Source: Apilactobacillus timberlakei (GTDB lineage Bacteria > Bacillota > Bacilli > Lactobacillales > Lactobacillaceae). Taken from it: DNA of 64,000 nucleotides. The notes beneath the pieces are model-generated. The model was not told the DNA's origin and did no database searches. It worked only from the letters and a program-made list of their open reading frames with translations. A program made the translations under genes and the position numbers. Position 1 is the first letter of the stretch. Each line of letters starts with the position of its first letter. The stretch lies in assembly GCF_002993965.1 (NCBI RefSeq), contig NZ_POST01000003.1:155976-219975 (forward strand), written 5' to 3'. Shown piece after piece: positions 10,122 through 18,167 of this stretch.

Positions 10122-10149
10122 ACTATAGCACCTATTTTACATAATACAA
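10122..10149 (-). promoter_or_regulatory. clpL promoter
   Basis: On the minus strand TTGTAT (10149-10144), a 16-base spacer and TATAGT (10127-10122). The CtsR box lies 8 bases upstream of the -35. The 350-bp gap 10033-10383 otherwise holds the promoter region of the divergent ABC transporter. Confidence 0.6.
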
Positions 10150-10156
10150 GTTATTT

Positions 10157-10173
10157 GTTGACCTTTTTTGACC
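10157..10173 (-). promoter_or_regulatory. CtsR operator
   Basis: The minus strand reads GGTCAAA-AAA-GGTCAAC, a direct heptad repeat with 3-base spacer. It differs from the CtsR consensus RGTCAAA-NAN-RGTCAAA only in the last base. It places clpL under heat-shock control by CtsR. Confidence 0.85.
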
Positions 10174-10268
10174 TTTGTTTTAAAAAATCCTTATCATTCC
10201 TTTCATATCAAGGAATAAAAAGATCAAATTTTTTTCAAAAAGGTTTGACTATGTGAACAATGATTACA

Positions 10269-10296
10269 TTTCAAGTTAATTAAACGTTTTTATAAT
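10269..10296 (+). promoter_or_regulatory. Possible promoter of the amino-acid ABC operon
   Basis: TTTCAA (10269-10274), 16 bases, TATAAT (10291-10296), about 90 bp before the start codon. The -35 is weak; other AT-rich -10-like sequences lie closer to the gene. Confidence 0.35.
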
Positions 10297-10383
10297 AGAT
10301 AAAATATACTTTTAAATAATTTTCTGTTATTATATCTAATATAAGATGTTATAAAACATCACATATTAAAGGGGATTATGCAG

Positions 10384-11829
10384 ATGAAAAGACATTCATT
10401 CACAAGCCATTGTGTTTTAGCAATGGCTTGTGGTCTTATCATTGCGTTAAGTTTGTTTGCGGCACCTACTAAAACACATGCTGCTGAAAAAACTTATGAA
10501 ATTGGTACGGATGTGACTTTCCCGCCATTTGAATACGCAAATGATAACAACAAATATGTAGGGATTGATATGGATCTAATTAGAGCTATCGCTAAGGATC
10601 AGCACTTTAATGTTGATATTAAGCCATTAGGTTTCAATGCTGCAATTCAGGCAGTTCAAGCTGGCCAAGCTGATGGGGTATTAGCTGGGATGTCAGTAAC
10701 ACCTGAGCGTAAAGGTACCTTCGACTTCTCGAATCCATATTATAATTCTGGAGTTGTAATGGGAGTTGCTCAAAATAATAACAGCACTAAGAGCCTTAAC
10801 GACTTAAAGGGTAAAACCGTGGCTGTTAAAACTGGAACCACCGGTGCTCAATATGCCCAATCAATACAAAAAAAATATGGTTTTAAAATTTCCACTTTTG
10901 ATGATTCAAATAATGTTTATGAAGACGTTATGACTGGTAATTCCGTTGCTTGTTTTGATGATCAACCAGTTCTTAAATATGGTATTAATCAAGGAACTCA
11001 GTTAAAAATTGTCACTAAACCTGCTGCTGGCACACCAATTGGCTTTGGAGTAAAAAAAGGACAAAACCAAGAATTATTGAAAAAATTCAACACCGGTTTA
11101 GCCAACTTAAAGAAAAATGGCCAATATCAAAAGATTCTAGACAAATATTTAAATGCTAAAAAGAGTACCACTGACAATCATTCATTCTTTGGTATTTTAA
11201 ATCAAAATAAAGTTTTCTTATGGCAAGGATTCTTACAAACGTTATGGTTAACCATTGTTTCAATCGTCTTTGCTACTATTATTGGAGTGTTCTTTGGATT
11301 ACTAGGAGTGCTTCCAATGAAGTTCTTCCAAGGATTATCAACTACTTTCATTTATGTATTTAGAGGACTTCCATTAATTGTTTTAGCACTATTCATTTAT
11401 ACTGGAATTCCTACATTAATTGGTACTAAGATTCCTGCTTTCACTGCCGGAGTTATTACGTTAATGTTAGATGAAGGTGCTTATATTGCAGCCTTTGTTA
11501 AAGGTGGTATTCAGTCCGTTGAAAAGGGTCAAATGGAAGCTGCTCGTAGTTTAGGACTACCATTTGGTAAAGCTATGCGTAAAGTTGTCTTACCACAAGG
11601 AATTAAATTAATCGTGCCATCATTCATTAACCAATTCATTATTACATTGAAAGATACTTCGATTCTTTCTGTAATTGGTATTATTGAACTTACCCAAACT
11701 GGTAAAATTATTATCGCTAGAAACCTAGAAGGCTTTAAAGTATGGGCAATGGTTGCATTAATTTACTTAATTGTCATCACCCTACTTACTTGGCTTTCTA
11801 ATTGGGGTAAAAGGAGGACTAAAATTTGA
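10384..11829 (+). CDS. glnP: Amino-acid ABC transporter, fused substrate-binding and permease protein
   Basis: A 481-residue fusion. After a signal peptide (about 1-32, ending THAAEK) comes a periplasmic-binding-type amino-acid receptor domain (about 35-260; [33 protein letters not shown]), then a HisM/GlnP-type permease domain with five or so helices and the EAA loop [20 protein letters not shown] that docks the ATPase. The architecture matches GlnPH/GlnP of lactic acid bacteria, which import glutamine, glutamate or asparagine; the exact substrate is not readable. ATG 10378 lies only 3 bases after the AGGGG site, ATG 10384 lies 9 bases after it, so I chose the second. It overlaps the ATPase gene by 4 bases. 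Confidence 0.9.
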   Translation: MKRHSFTSHCVLAMACGLIIALSLFAAPTKTHAAEKTYEIGTDVTFPPFEYANDNNKYVGIDMDLIRAIAKDQHFNVDIKPLGFNAAIQAVQAGQADGVLAGMSVTPERKGTFDFSNPYYNSGVVMGVAQNNNSTKSLNDLKGKTVAVKTGTTGAQYAQSIQKKYGFKISTFDDSNNVYEDVMTGNSVACFDDQPVLKYGINQGTQLKIVTKPAAGTPIGFGVKKGQNQELLKKFNTGLANLKKNGQYQKILDKYLNAKKSTTDNHSFFGILNQNKVFLWQGFLQTLWLTIVSIVFATIIGVFFGLLGVLPMKFFQGLSTTFIYVFRGLPLIVLALFIYTGIPTLIGTKIPAFTAGVITLMLDEGAYIAAFVKGGIQSVEKGQMEAARSLGLPFGKAMRKVVLPQGIKLIVPSFINQFIITLKDTSILSVIGIIELTQTGKIIIARNLEGFKVWAMVALIYLIVITLLTWLSNWGKRRTKI

Positions 11830-12560
11830 GTAAAATAAAAGTAACTGACCTATATAAACAATATGGTGATAACCATGTTTTAAAAGGCGTTAATCTAGAA
11901 GTTAAAGATAACGAAGTGGTCGTAGTAATTGGTCCTTCTGGTTCTGGTAAAAGTACCCTTTTGCGTTCACTAAATAAATTAGAAGAACCGACTTCTGGTT
12001 CTATCGTTGTCCACGGTGAAGATATTGCCAAGAAAGATGCTAATATCGATAAGATTCGTGAACAAATTGGGATGGTATTCCAACATTTTAATTTATTTCA
12101 TAATTTAGATGTTGGTAAAAATATCATGTTAGCGCCAGTCGAATTAGGTAAACTAAATAAACAAGATGCTGAAAAACAAGCTAAAAAACTGCTTAAAGTT
12201 GTGGGTCTAGAAAATAAATTCAATGCTTCTGTTGATTCATTATCTGGTGGTCAACAACAAAGAATTGCGATTGCTCGTGCTTTAGCAATGAATCCAGATA
12301 TTATGTTGTTTGATGAACCGACTTCTGCCCTTGATCCAGAAATGGTTGGGGATGTACTGCAAGTTATGAAAGACTTAGCAAAAGAAGGAATGACAATGGT
12401 TGTTGTTACCCATGAAATGGGCTTTGCCAAAGAAGTTGCTGACCGTGTCGTCTTTGTTGATGAAGGTAAAATCATGGAATCAGGTACCCCTGATGATATT
12501 TTCAATCATCCAAAGAATCCGAGATTAAAGGAATTTTTATCTAAGATCTTAGCGGTTTAA
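11826..12560 (+). CDS. glnQ: Amino-acid ABC transporter ATP-binding protein
   Basis: A 244-residue polar-amino-acid ABC ATPase with all motifs: Walker [11 protein letters not shown]-loop MVFQHFNLF, signature [15 protein letters not shown], Walker [14 protein letters not shown] and switch His in VVTHEMGF. It starts at TTG 11826, overlapping the permease stop by 4 bases, with AAGGAGG 8 bases upstream inside the preceding gene, indicating translational coupling. It energises the fused receptor-permease encoded before it. Confidence 0.95.
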   Translation: MSKIKVTDLYKQYGDNHVLKGVNLEVKDNEVVVVIGPSGSGKSTLLRSLNKLEEPTSGSIVVHGEDIAKKDANIDKIREQIGMVFQHFNLFHNLDVGKNIMLAPVELGKLNKQDAEKQAKKLLKVVGLENKFNASVDSLSGGQQQRIAIARALAMNPDIMLFDEPTSALDPEMVGDVLQVMKDLAKEGMTMVVVTHEMGFAKEVADRVVFVDEGKIMESGTPDDIFNHPKNPRLKEFLSKILAV

Positions 12561-12575
12561 TTAAATAAATTAATC

Positions 12576-12613
12576 AAAAAGAGTTCGATAATTAAATATC
12601 GAACTCTTTTTTT
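12576..12613. terminator. Bidirectional terminator after glnPQ
   Basis: Stem AAAAAGAGTTCGATA with TATCGAACTCTTTTTTT around ATTAAA, between the convergent glnQ and WxL-module genes. Confidence 0.9.
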
Positions 12614-12627
12614 GCGTTTAAATTGGT

Positions 12628-13671
12628 TTATTTACGATTATGTTTATTCTTAATATATAAAGTAATAACTGTGACAATGAGTGCAATGATAATTAAAATT
12701 GCCACTAATAATAGCCAAAGCCATGTGTAATCACTCTTTACACCAGTTGCTTCATTATTATCCTTATATGCTTTTGCAAAGCTCATATGGAAATCTTTAT
12801 TATATGCCCAATCATGTTTACCCCAATTAACATCACCAACAAATTTGTAATCACCAGACTTAAAAGCTTGTCCATTAGTTGGCATTAGATAATTAAAATT
12901 ACTATTAGGTGCAATGGATGCATCCTTTTTGTCTACTTTATACAATGGTTTTTCATGATTATCATATCCCTTTTTTGTATAAATAGCACCAGTCATATGT
13001 ACACCCGTCATTAAGGCCGGTTGATCATTTTGAAAATGTGCATAAAAGTTATTAGTCCCATTTATTACCTTGCCACCAGCTTGTAAAAGTTTTAGGTTAG
13101 GTTGTTGATTTACACCTTCATTAAGAATTATAGGAATAACATATGAATAATCATTATTAATCTTTACATTACCACTACCTGAATTGTTTTTTGAAGGTTC
13201 ACTAGTGAAAGATAAACTACCTAAAATACTGCCATTAAAATCATCATTAGGCAATTTGATATTAAAAACACTAGTTACAGAACTTTTGGCTGGAACTGAT
13301 AACTTGTTTTTAGGACTTTCAACGGTTAACTTGCTTAAGGGGTGCTGCAAACTTTTATCGAATTTATTTAAATTATTTTCATCATAATTAATTTGAGTAT
13401 TATCGTTAGTAAAAGCAGTATTAATACTGGCCTTAATAGTTGTATTTTCATCGCCAGCATTATTAACTCGTACTTTTAATGGATAAGTCTGACCTGGTTT
13501 AACATTTAAATCAAAATAACTGGATTGATTTTTATCTTGACCTGATGAGAAAACAGGATCAACTGAGAAATTAACACCAGATGCGTTTGCATCATAAGTA
13601 GAAATAGTAAACAAAAATAAGAATGAAAAAAATAAGGTAAAACCAATAATTATGTTTTTAATTATCTTCAT
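12628..13671 (-). CDS. WxL-module surface protein with DUF916 and DUF3324 domains
   Basis: A 347-residue cell-surface protein. A signal peptide (1-30) leads into an N-terminal DUF916-type beta-domain (about 35-160; FDLNVKPGQTYPLKVRVNN) and a DUF3324-type domain (about 170-305; NDYSYVIPIILNEG, FYAHFQNDQPALMTG). A transmembrane helix (about 315-338) and basic tail KNKHNRK anchor it with the domains outside. Such proteins bind peptidoglycan and partner WxL proteins. It is 7 bases downstream of the WxL gene on the same strand with a poor ribosome site of its own, suggesting coupling to that gene. Confidence 0.85.
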   Translation of the reverse strand: MKIIKNIIIGFTLFFSFLFLFTISTYDANASGVNFSVDPVFSSGQDKNQSSYFDLNVKPGQTYPLKVRVNNAGDENTTIKASINTAFTNDNTQINYDENNLNKFDKSLQHPLSKLTVESPKNKLSVPAKSSVTSVFNIKLPNDDFNGSILGSLSFTSEPSKNNSGSGNVKINNDYSYVIPIILNEGVNQQPNLKLLQAGGKVINGTNNFYAHFQNDQPALMTGVHMTGAIYTKKGYDNHEKPLYKVDKKDASIAPNSNFNYLMPTNGQAFKSGDYKFVGDVNWGKHDWAYNKDFHMSFAKAYKDNNEATGVKSDYTWLWLLLVAILIIIALIVTVITLYIKNKHNRK

Positions 13672-13678
13672 TAATTAT

Positions 13679-14272
13679 TTATTTTTGTCCATTCGAAGAA
13701 GGGGTTCCTTGTGTTAAGGTCCAAGTTAATTGGGTATTAAATTCTACATTTTTAGTATTACCTTGAGGCATATTATATTCTAATGGTATTCTTAATTTAA
13801 GATCTTTTAAGTCTGACAAACTTTGATTTGATCCTTTAGAAATTGTAGCATTGTTAATAATATTTAATGATGAAGAATTGTCTAAATTGGCACTTTCATT
13901 ATTTGAATTAATAATCCGAGCATTCTTAACAGTTGCTGGTTTATCGTCACCCAATTTTGCAGACAAATTTGTCCCCTTTACAGATAAGGAAGCATTTGAC
14001 CAATCAGAACCAGTATTATTATTAACAGTTATATTATGATTACCATTAATCCCAACAGTTCTAAGTTGTTGACTATCACCATTATTTAAATCAATGCTAT
14101 TAAAAGAAAAATCATTAACACTATTTAATGATAAATTTCCTTCAGTAGTACTTTGATTAACATTTGATTTTGTACTTGGTGTTGTATCATCAGCATTAGC
14201 ACTCACACCACTCATAGATATACCTAACAACAAAGTTAGCGCTGAAACACCTAAAACATTTCTTAACTTCAT
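13679..14272 (-). CDS. WxL domain cell-surface protein
   Basis: A 197-residue exported protein. After a signal peptide (1-27, ending SANADD) nearly the whole protein is a WxL domain: the C-terminal motif LTWTLTQGTP and an upstream NNNTGSDWSNASLSVKG correspond to the two conserved tryptophan motifs that attach WxL proteins to peptidoglycan. It is the first gene of a minimal two-gene WxL locus with the DUF916/DUF3324 protein; larger loci in relatives carry several WxL proteins. A GGAGG site precedes the ATG. Confidence 0.85.
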   Translation of the reverse strand: MKLRNVLGVSALTLLLGISMSGVSANADDTTPSTKSNVNQSTTEGNLSLNSVNDFSFNSIDLNNGDSQQLRTVGINGNHNITVNNNTGSDWSNASLSVKGTNLSAKLGDDKPATVKNARIINSNNESANLDNSSSLNIINNATISKGSNQSLSDLKDLKLRIPLEYNMPQGNTKNVEFNTQLTWTLTQGTPSSNGQK

Positions 14273-14558
14273 AAAAAAATTCCTCCAAATATAATATATT
14301 TTAAAAGGTAATTTAGTTTATTCATGACATTAAAAAATTAACGTCAAACAAGCCAATTAGGATTTAACAAATATATTGTATAACTAATAATTTATTATTT
14401 ATAGTTATATAAACAATGAATTATTACAAATAAGAAATATTATTATCTCATTTTAATTTTTAAGGCTTAAAAATAGGCCTTAAATACAATTTTACTAATT
14501 AAAAAAAATGTAACATTAAACTTTTATATAATTTCAATAATAATTATATAATTTTCCT

Positions 14559-14600
14559 AAAAAAATAGTCCCAGCAAGCCAAATGGCTTACTGGGACTCC
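14559..14600 (-). terminator. Terminator of the small membrane protein gene; surrounding intergenic gap
   Basis: Stem 14567-14580 with 14585-14598 (one mismatch) is followed on the minus strand by a seven-T run. The remainder of the 14273-14613 gap is extremely AT-rich and holds the WxL promoter region; no gene seen. Confidence 0.8.
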
Positions 14601-14613
14601 AAAATATTTACGA

Positions 14614-14853
14614 TTAATTTATCTTTTGCACAAATGCAAATACATCGGTAGCAACTGCATTATTAAGATCAAAGTCATCTTTAATCTTATCAACAGCATC
14701 TTTATCATCAGATTGGTCTTGAATGATCTTATTGACCTTCAAAACATTCTCCTTGTTATTAAGGAAATCAGTCAAAATACGACGTTCTCTGACCTCTTTA
14801 ACAATTCCATATATAACAGATACAACTAGTAAAATAGAAAGTAAATTCCACAT
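14614..14853 (-). CDS. Small membrane protein with an L7/L12-like C-terminal pattern
   Basis: A 79-residue protein: one N-terminal membrane helix (3-18), then a charged helical tail. It is related in layout and sequence to the 85-residue protein at 15500-15757 (helix, then hydrophobic/charged heptads, then DKIKDDFDLNNAVATDVF against EKVKNLRKQFHLKLGESLDI). The tail pattern IKxxFxLxxxxA resembles the C-terminal domain of ribosomal protein L7/L12; this is an impression, not a computed match. The GGAG site is an unusually long 15 bases before the ATG. Function unknown. Confidence 0.6.
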   Translation of the reverse strand: MWNLLSILLVVSVIYGIVKEVRERRILTDFLNNKENVLKVNKIIQDQSDDKDAVDKIKDDFDLNNAVATDVFAFVQKIN

Positions 14854-14929
14854 ATTATTAAATAATCACTCCTATATTAATTATTATACGTTATATCAAA
14901 AGATAATTAAAGTGAGTAGTTTGAATAAC

Positions 14930-15349
14930 CTATGGTTTTATTCGATGAATTTTACCCAAGACAGATAAACCAGAAATTAACAACATAATAAATGAAGAAA
15001 ACACAAATAAGGTCAAAATGCCCAATATATCAGGAGCATTAGAATAAAATTCTACGAATATAAAACAACTTAATGGCAGTAATCCACCAATAACTCCGAT
15101 AAATAAACCAGCATTAAAGAAAAAATGATTTTTATGATATCGATAGGTTAAAACTGCATCCAAAATAGAACAAGCGATGCTAGTTAATATTAAAATCCAA
15201 GCAATTGTCAGTAAAATAACGTCACCTAAATCTTGATTAATATTATACAATGAAAGGCCAATCATAAATGAAACTGGAATTGCAATAATCATTGCCAATC
15301 CAGTAAGTATATTTAGTAAACCAATACCAGTAAAATATTTGTTAATAAT
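14930..15349 (-). CDS. Four-helix membrane protein, apparently starting at ATT
   Basis: A 139-residue protein with four hydrophobic segments and no recognised family. The first standard start codons in this frame are TTG 15298 and ATG 15292, neither with a ribosome site. A strong AAGGAG (15361-15356) lies 6 bases before an in-frame ATT (15349-15347), and the extra 17 codons (ATT-ATT-AAC..., IINKYFTGIGLLNILTGLAM) complete the first hydrophobic helix. I therefore place the start at ATT, as a rare start codon or as a start lost by mutation from ATG. It lies between two small paralogous genes of the accessory island. Confidence 0.5.
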   Translation of the reverse strand: MINKYFTGIGLLNILTGLAMIIAIPVSFMIGLSLYNINQDLGDVILLTIAWILILTSIACSILDAVLTYRYHKNHFFFNAGLFIGVIGGLLPLSCFIFVEFYSNAPDILGILTLFVFSSFIMLLISGLSVLGKIHRIKP

Positions 15350-15499
15350 AAAAAACTCCTTAAAATTTTAAGCTTTGATATTTAAAAAAATTAGTTTCAT
15401 GATCATTATGGGATGGATGACCCTATCATGATAATTCTGCATTAAAGTATTGTTGCCTCTCAATGTAAAACCTTTGATATGTGTCATCTCCATAAATAG

Positions 15500-15757
15500 T
15501 TAAATTTCATGTTGTTTATATTTACCTAATATATCCAAACTTTCACCTAATTTTAGGTGAAACTGTTTTCTTAAATTTTTCACTTTTTCTACATCTTCTT
15601 GATCAGTCGATAATATTTGAATAATTAATTTTTTATTTTTATCGCTTCTTAAAATATCTTCAATTAACCTTTTTGATTTCTTCTCATTCCTAAAATAAAC
15701 AAATGTATTGATTATCGTAAAAACGAAAACACAAATATTAAAAATATGCCAAAACAT
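15500..15757 (-). CDS. Small membrane protein, paralogue of the 14614-14853 product
   Basis: An 85-residue protein with one N-terminal membrane helix (about 3-22) and a charged cytoplasmic tail. It shares the order helix / LIxxIL..I..(Q)IL / (V)EKVKNLRKQFHLKLGESLDI with the 79-residue neighbour. The ribosome site AGAGGGG is 5 bases before the ATG. Both paralogues flank the four-helix protein, suggesting duplication within the island. Function unknown. Confidence 0.6.
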   Translation of the reverse strand: MFWHIFNICVFVFTIINTFVYFRNEKKSKRLIEDILRSDKNKKLIIQILSTDQEDVEKVKNLRKQFHLKLGESLDILGKYKQHEI

Positions 15758-15791
15758 TTAAACCCCTCTTTTTTAATAAATAAGTATCATA

Positions 15792-15820
15792 TTTACATAT
15801 AATAGTGTATACTATATATT
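15792..15820 (+). promoter_or_regulatory. Candidate promoter of a structured RNA
   Basis: TTTACA (15792-15797), 17 bases, TATATT (15815-15820). No open reading frame follows on this strand before the terminator at 16051-16079, so the transcript would be non-coding. Confidence 0.45.
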
Positions 15821-15826
15821 CAACAT

Positions 15827-16080
15827 TGATTTAATAGCGCCATATATGGTCGCTGTAGCAAATTTAACTTAATAAAAATATTCTAACTTAATTAAAAGTT
15901 TGGACCGGAATACCCTGAATAGAGCTATCCGTGAACGCATAATAGCGTGATAACTATTTTGGTCTATATTACTGGAACAGCTTAAATAAAAGAAAAATAA
16001 ATAATAAAAAAGATAAAAATCTAAAAAGCTATAATGATCATAATAAGATAAAAGACTTGCTGATAAAGCAAGTCTTTTTA
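15827..16080 (+). ncRNA. Candidate structured non-coding RNA
   Basis: This 320-bp gene-free gap (15758-16077) has, on the plus strand, a plausible promoter, two folded elements and an intrinsic terminator. Element 1 (15836-15854) is AGCG-CCATATATGG-T-CGCT. Element 2 (15902-15964) nests four pairings: GACC/GGTC, AATAG/CTATT, TATC/GATA and ACGC/GCGT around the loop ATAATA. The transcript would be about 250 nt. I recognise no Rfam family (not 6S, tmRNA, SRP RNA or RNase P). It lies 0.7 kb from a broken plasmid replication gene, so it could be a plasmid-derived regulatory RNA. Inferred from structure only. Confidence 0.4.
16051..16079. terminator. Bidirectional terminator
   Basis: Stem AAAGACTTGC (16051-16060) with GCAAGTCTTT, followed by T5 on the plus strand. 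It ends the candidate RNA and the small minus-strand membrane gene. Confidence 0.8.
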
Positions 16081-16299
16081 TTTGTCTTTATTTTTGTTGG
16101 AATAGTGAATACCTACGCAGCAACCAATGAAGATGACAATAAGTAATGTATATTGACCAACCGTATCCCAATCGACATCATCACCACCCAATAGGTTAAA
16201 TAAGGCAATACAACATAAAATAAACAAGATGAATTTCCACGTTCTAAATATTATGCCAATGCTATTGCCAAATAGTGATAGTAATTTTAAAAAGTCCAT
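16078..16299 (-). CDS. Small two-helix membrane protein
   Basis: A 73-residue protein with hydrophobic segments at about 17-38 and 50-66 and a basic tail SNKNKDK. GGAGG lies six bases before the ATG. No family recognised. It is in the plasmid-derived part of the island, between the candidate RNA and the CRISPR-like repeat. Confidence 0.6.
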   Translation of the reverse strand: MDFLKLLSLFGNSIGIIFRTWKFILFILCCIALFNLLGGDDVDWDTVGQYTLLIVIFIGCCVGIHYSNKNKDK

Positions 16300-16383
16300 A
16301 TGTATCCTCCATGATTAATATACTAATAATTATATTAGAATCAGCTTTTATTGGCAAAGCAAATATAATTATTTTTATGTATA

Positions 16384-16411
16384 GAATCACTCCCGCGAAT
16401 GCGGGATATAC
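16384..16411 (-). repeat. Solitary 28-nt element resembling a type I-E CRISPR repeat
   Basis: Read on the minus strand, the 28 bases start GTATATCCCGC, loop ATTC, continue GCGGGAGTGATTC. Compared from memory with the Streptococcus thermophilus CRISPR4 (type I-E) repeat, 22 of 28 positions agree, including the ends GT...GTGAT-C, the CCCGC/GCGGG stem and the exact 28-nt length. There is no second copy 33 bases to either side and no cas gene in the window. A weak promoter (TTGATT-16-TAATAA on the minus strand, near 16480-16503) could transcribe it. The adjacent GGATCCGCGG might be a further degenerate fragment. The 16300-16620 stretch holds no convincing gene. Confidence 0.45.
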
Positions 16412-16619
16412 ATTAAAGGATCCGCGGCAAATCAACAATCTAAAATTATAGATAAAGTATTTTCATTCACTTTTATTATGATAGCATATTCTCAAATCAA
16501 TTAATATAAAGTTATAAACATATAAAAATTAAGTTTAATTTCTATACTTAATTTTCTTATTTACACCCCACCTAAAAACCGCTATACTTATAAACATACA
16601 AAAATAAAACATAGAAAAA

Positions 16620-16789
16620 GAGCGTTGATCGACAATTATTGGCAGTAATTATCGACCAGCTAACAAAGTAATCGCACTTACTTGTTAACCGTTAACGCTC
16701 CTTAGTTATTATATAAGAGCTAAGGAGTAGTTGCAATATATCTAATACATATATGAGGGGACAAGTTTATTACTTGTGCCCTCTTTTTC
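16620..16789 (+). promoter_or_regulatory. Attenuator leader of the RepA_N replication gene (antisense-RNA type control region)
   Basis: A ladder of hairpins precedes repA: GAGCGTT (16620-16626) pairs with AACGCTC (16694-16700) enclosing two smaller hairpins; CTCCTTAG (16698-16705) pairs with CTAAGGAG (16720-16727); and GAGGGGACAAGT (16755-16766) pairs with ACTTGTGCCCTC (16771-16782) followed by TTTTTCT, an intrinsic terminator. This is the usual leader of RepA_N plasmids of Gram-positive bacteria, where a counter-transcribed RNA sets copy number by attenuation. Confidence 0.7.
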
Positions 16790-16810
16790 TATCCAAAAGG
16801 ATGGATAATA

Positions 16811-17671
16811 ATGAACCAATTTATTAAATTTGATATTGAACTACGTAAAGATGACCGTTTAAACAATGATGCACGCTTAGCATATGCTTACTTATACGAT
16901 CGGATGCATTCGTCAATTAAGCGTCATGAATTTTTTGATTCTAAAATGAATAATTATTATGTTATTTACACTGTAGAAGAAATGATTAAAGATTTAGGTG
17001 TTAGTCGTAATACCGTAATTAATGTTTATAAAAAGTTAGCTGTTTATGGCTACATCATTAAAAAGAAGATCTTTAATGGTGCTACTCGTTTCTTTTTACC
17101 TCATTTTCATGATGATAATTCACATTCTAAACCCGCTAAAGTTGCAAATGACAACTCTAATCAAACTAACTTTAAACAAAATACAGCTAAGACAGCTGTT
17201 ACAACAGGTATTGATAAAACTAATATTCAACACTAAAATAAAACTGTCAAAATTAGTGAATTTGATTTAATGCAAAATGTGGTCGATGGCTTAAAAGCTA
17301 AAGCTGCATTTGAACCCACATTAATTAATACTTTAGTGAAATATTCTGAAAATGCTCGTTGTTTGTATCAATATGCGCAACTCATTTTTAAAACTAAAAA
17401 AGCCTCGCTTAATCGTTTGATTAAACAAGGCTATTGTAAAGCCAAACAAGCTCTACAGTTTGAAACTAATTATTATATGCAAAATGATTTAGTGAAAGTC
17501 ATGCGTAACTTAATTATCCAAACCCGCATTAATCATAAAATTCATAATAAAGCTGCTTATATTGCGAAAAGTTTATATAAGTTTTTTGATGATGCAGTTT
17601 TGGATTATCATGACCGAATAAATATGCATGAAGTTAAAAATTTTAACATCCCAATTGTAAAACTTAACTAA
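16811..17671 (+). pseudogene. repA: RepA_N-family plasmid replication initiator, interrupted by one in-frame stop
   Basis: The N-terminal part (FIKFDIELRKDDRLNNDARL, YYVIYTVEEMIKDLGVSRNT, YGYIIKKKIFNGATRFFLP) is the RepA_N winged-helix DNA-binding domain of plasmid initiators. Codon 142 is TAA (17234-17236), but the same frame stays open for 144 more codons to a natural TAA at 17669-17671 and encodes the expected helical C-terminal domain (for example ASLNRLIKQGYCKAKQALQF). Without the stop the product would be about 286 residues, a normal RepA size. A single base change therefore inactivated it. AAAGGATGG precedes ATG 16811 and the leader is intact, so the integration or inactivation looks recent. 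Its end overlaps the convergent secreted-protein gene by 4 bases. Confidence 0.8.
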
Positions 17672-18150
17672 AGGCCAATTTTCTTATTATAATCCATACC
17701 ATTATATTGATAAGAATAATCATGATGTAACTTTTGTCTTGTAAAAACAGAAAAATATCCTTGATTTACATATAACTTCATAACTCTTCTACCATGAACT
17801 TTTTTATGTGATAACCAGTAATTTAATCCATCTCCAAAATCGGCTTTACCAACAAAATTATAAACTTTAGATTTTTTACCCAGCTTATTAATATATAATA
17901 GACCATTATTTTTAGACTTATATTTTCCTAACATTAACTTACCATTTTGATAAACTGAATATTTATTAAATCTATAATGATCTAATTTATGATTATATTT
18001 ATTCCATTGATACCAGTTTCCCCTCAATTCACTAGGAATCGTATGATGCCCAGAATAACTAGCATGGATATTTTGAGAATTAAAATTAAAAAATAAAATT
18101 ACTGCTAACAATAATGCAAATGAAATCCCCAAAAAATATTTTTTAAACAA
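17668..18150 (-). CDS. Secreted protein of the ELRGNWY family
   Basis: A 160-residue exported protein with a signal peptide (about 1-31). It is a paralogue of the 173-residue product at 24742-25263: both have TP[ST]ELRGNWY at the start of the mature part, a later WLSxKK[RV][IV]HG[KR]RV[ML]K and a C-terminal DYS. The fold is probably an all-beta exported domain. It starts at TTG 18150, 10 bases after GGAGGG; an in-frame ATT lies at 7 bases spacing, so the exact start is uncertain. A 25-bp palindrome sits just upstream. Function unknown. Confidence 0.6.
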   Translation of the reverse strand: MFKKYFLGISFALLLAVILFFNFNSQNIHASYSGHHTIPSELRGNWYQWNKYNHKLDHYRFNKYSVYQNGKLMLGKYKSKNNGLLYINKLGKKSKVYNFVGKADFGDGLNYWLSHKKVHGRRVMKLYVNQGYFSVFTRQKLHHDYSYQYNGMDYNKKIGL

Positions 18151-18167
18151 AATAGTGAATCCCTCCT

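Noticed and set aside
10205-10255. Second CtsR box (AGATCAAA and GGTTTGACT) upstream of clpL
   Set aside because: Only one half-site fits and the spacing is wrong; the box at 10157-10173 is sufficient.
15390-15445. Hairpin around ATGATCATTATGGG / CCCTATCATGAT
   Set aside because: Apart from GGG/CCC the inner bases do not pair; not a credible terminator or operator.
15827-16080. 6S RNA, tmRNA, SRP RNA or RNase P RNA
   Set aside because: No long end-to-end stem with central bubble, no tRNA-like ends and none of the conserved SRP or RNase P motifs.
16311-16451. A 46-codon plus-strand open frame (ATG 16311) running through the CRISPR-like repeat
   Set aside because: No ribosome site before its ATG, and its middle is the hairpin repeat; coding is unlikely.
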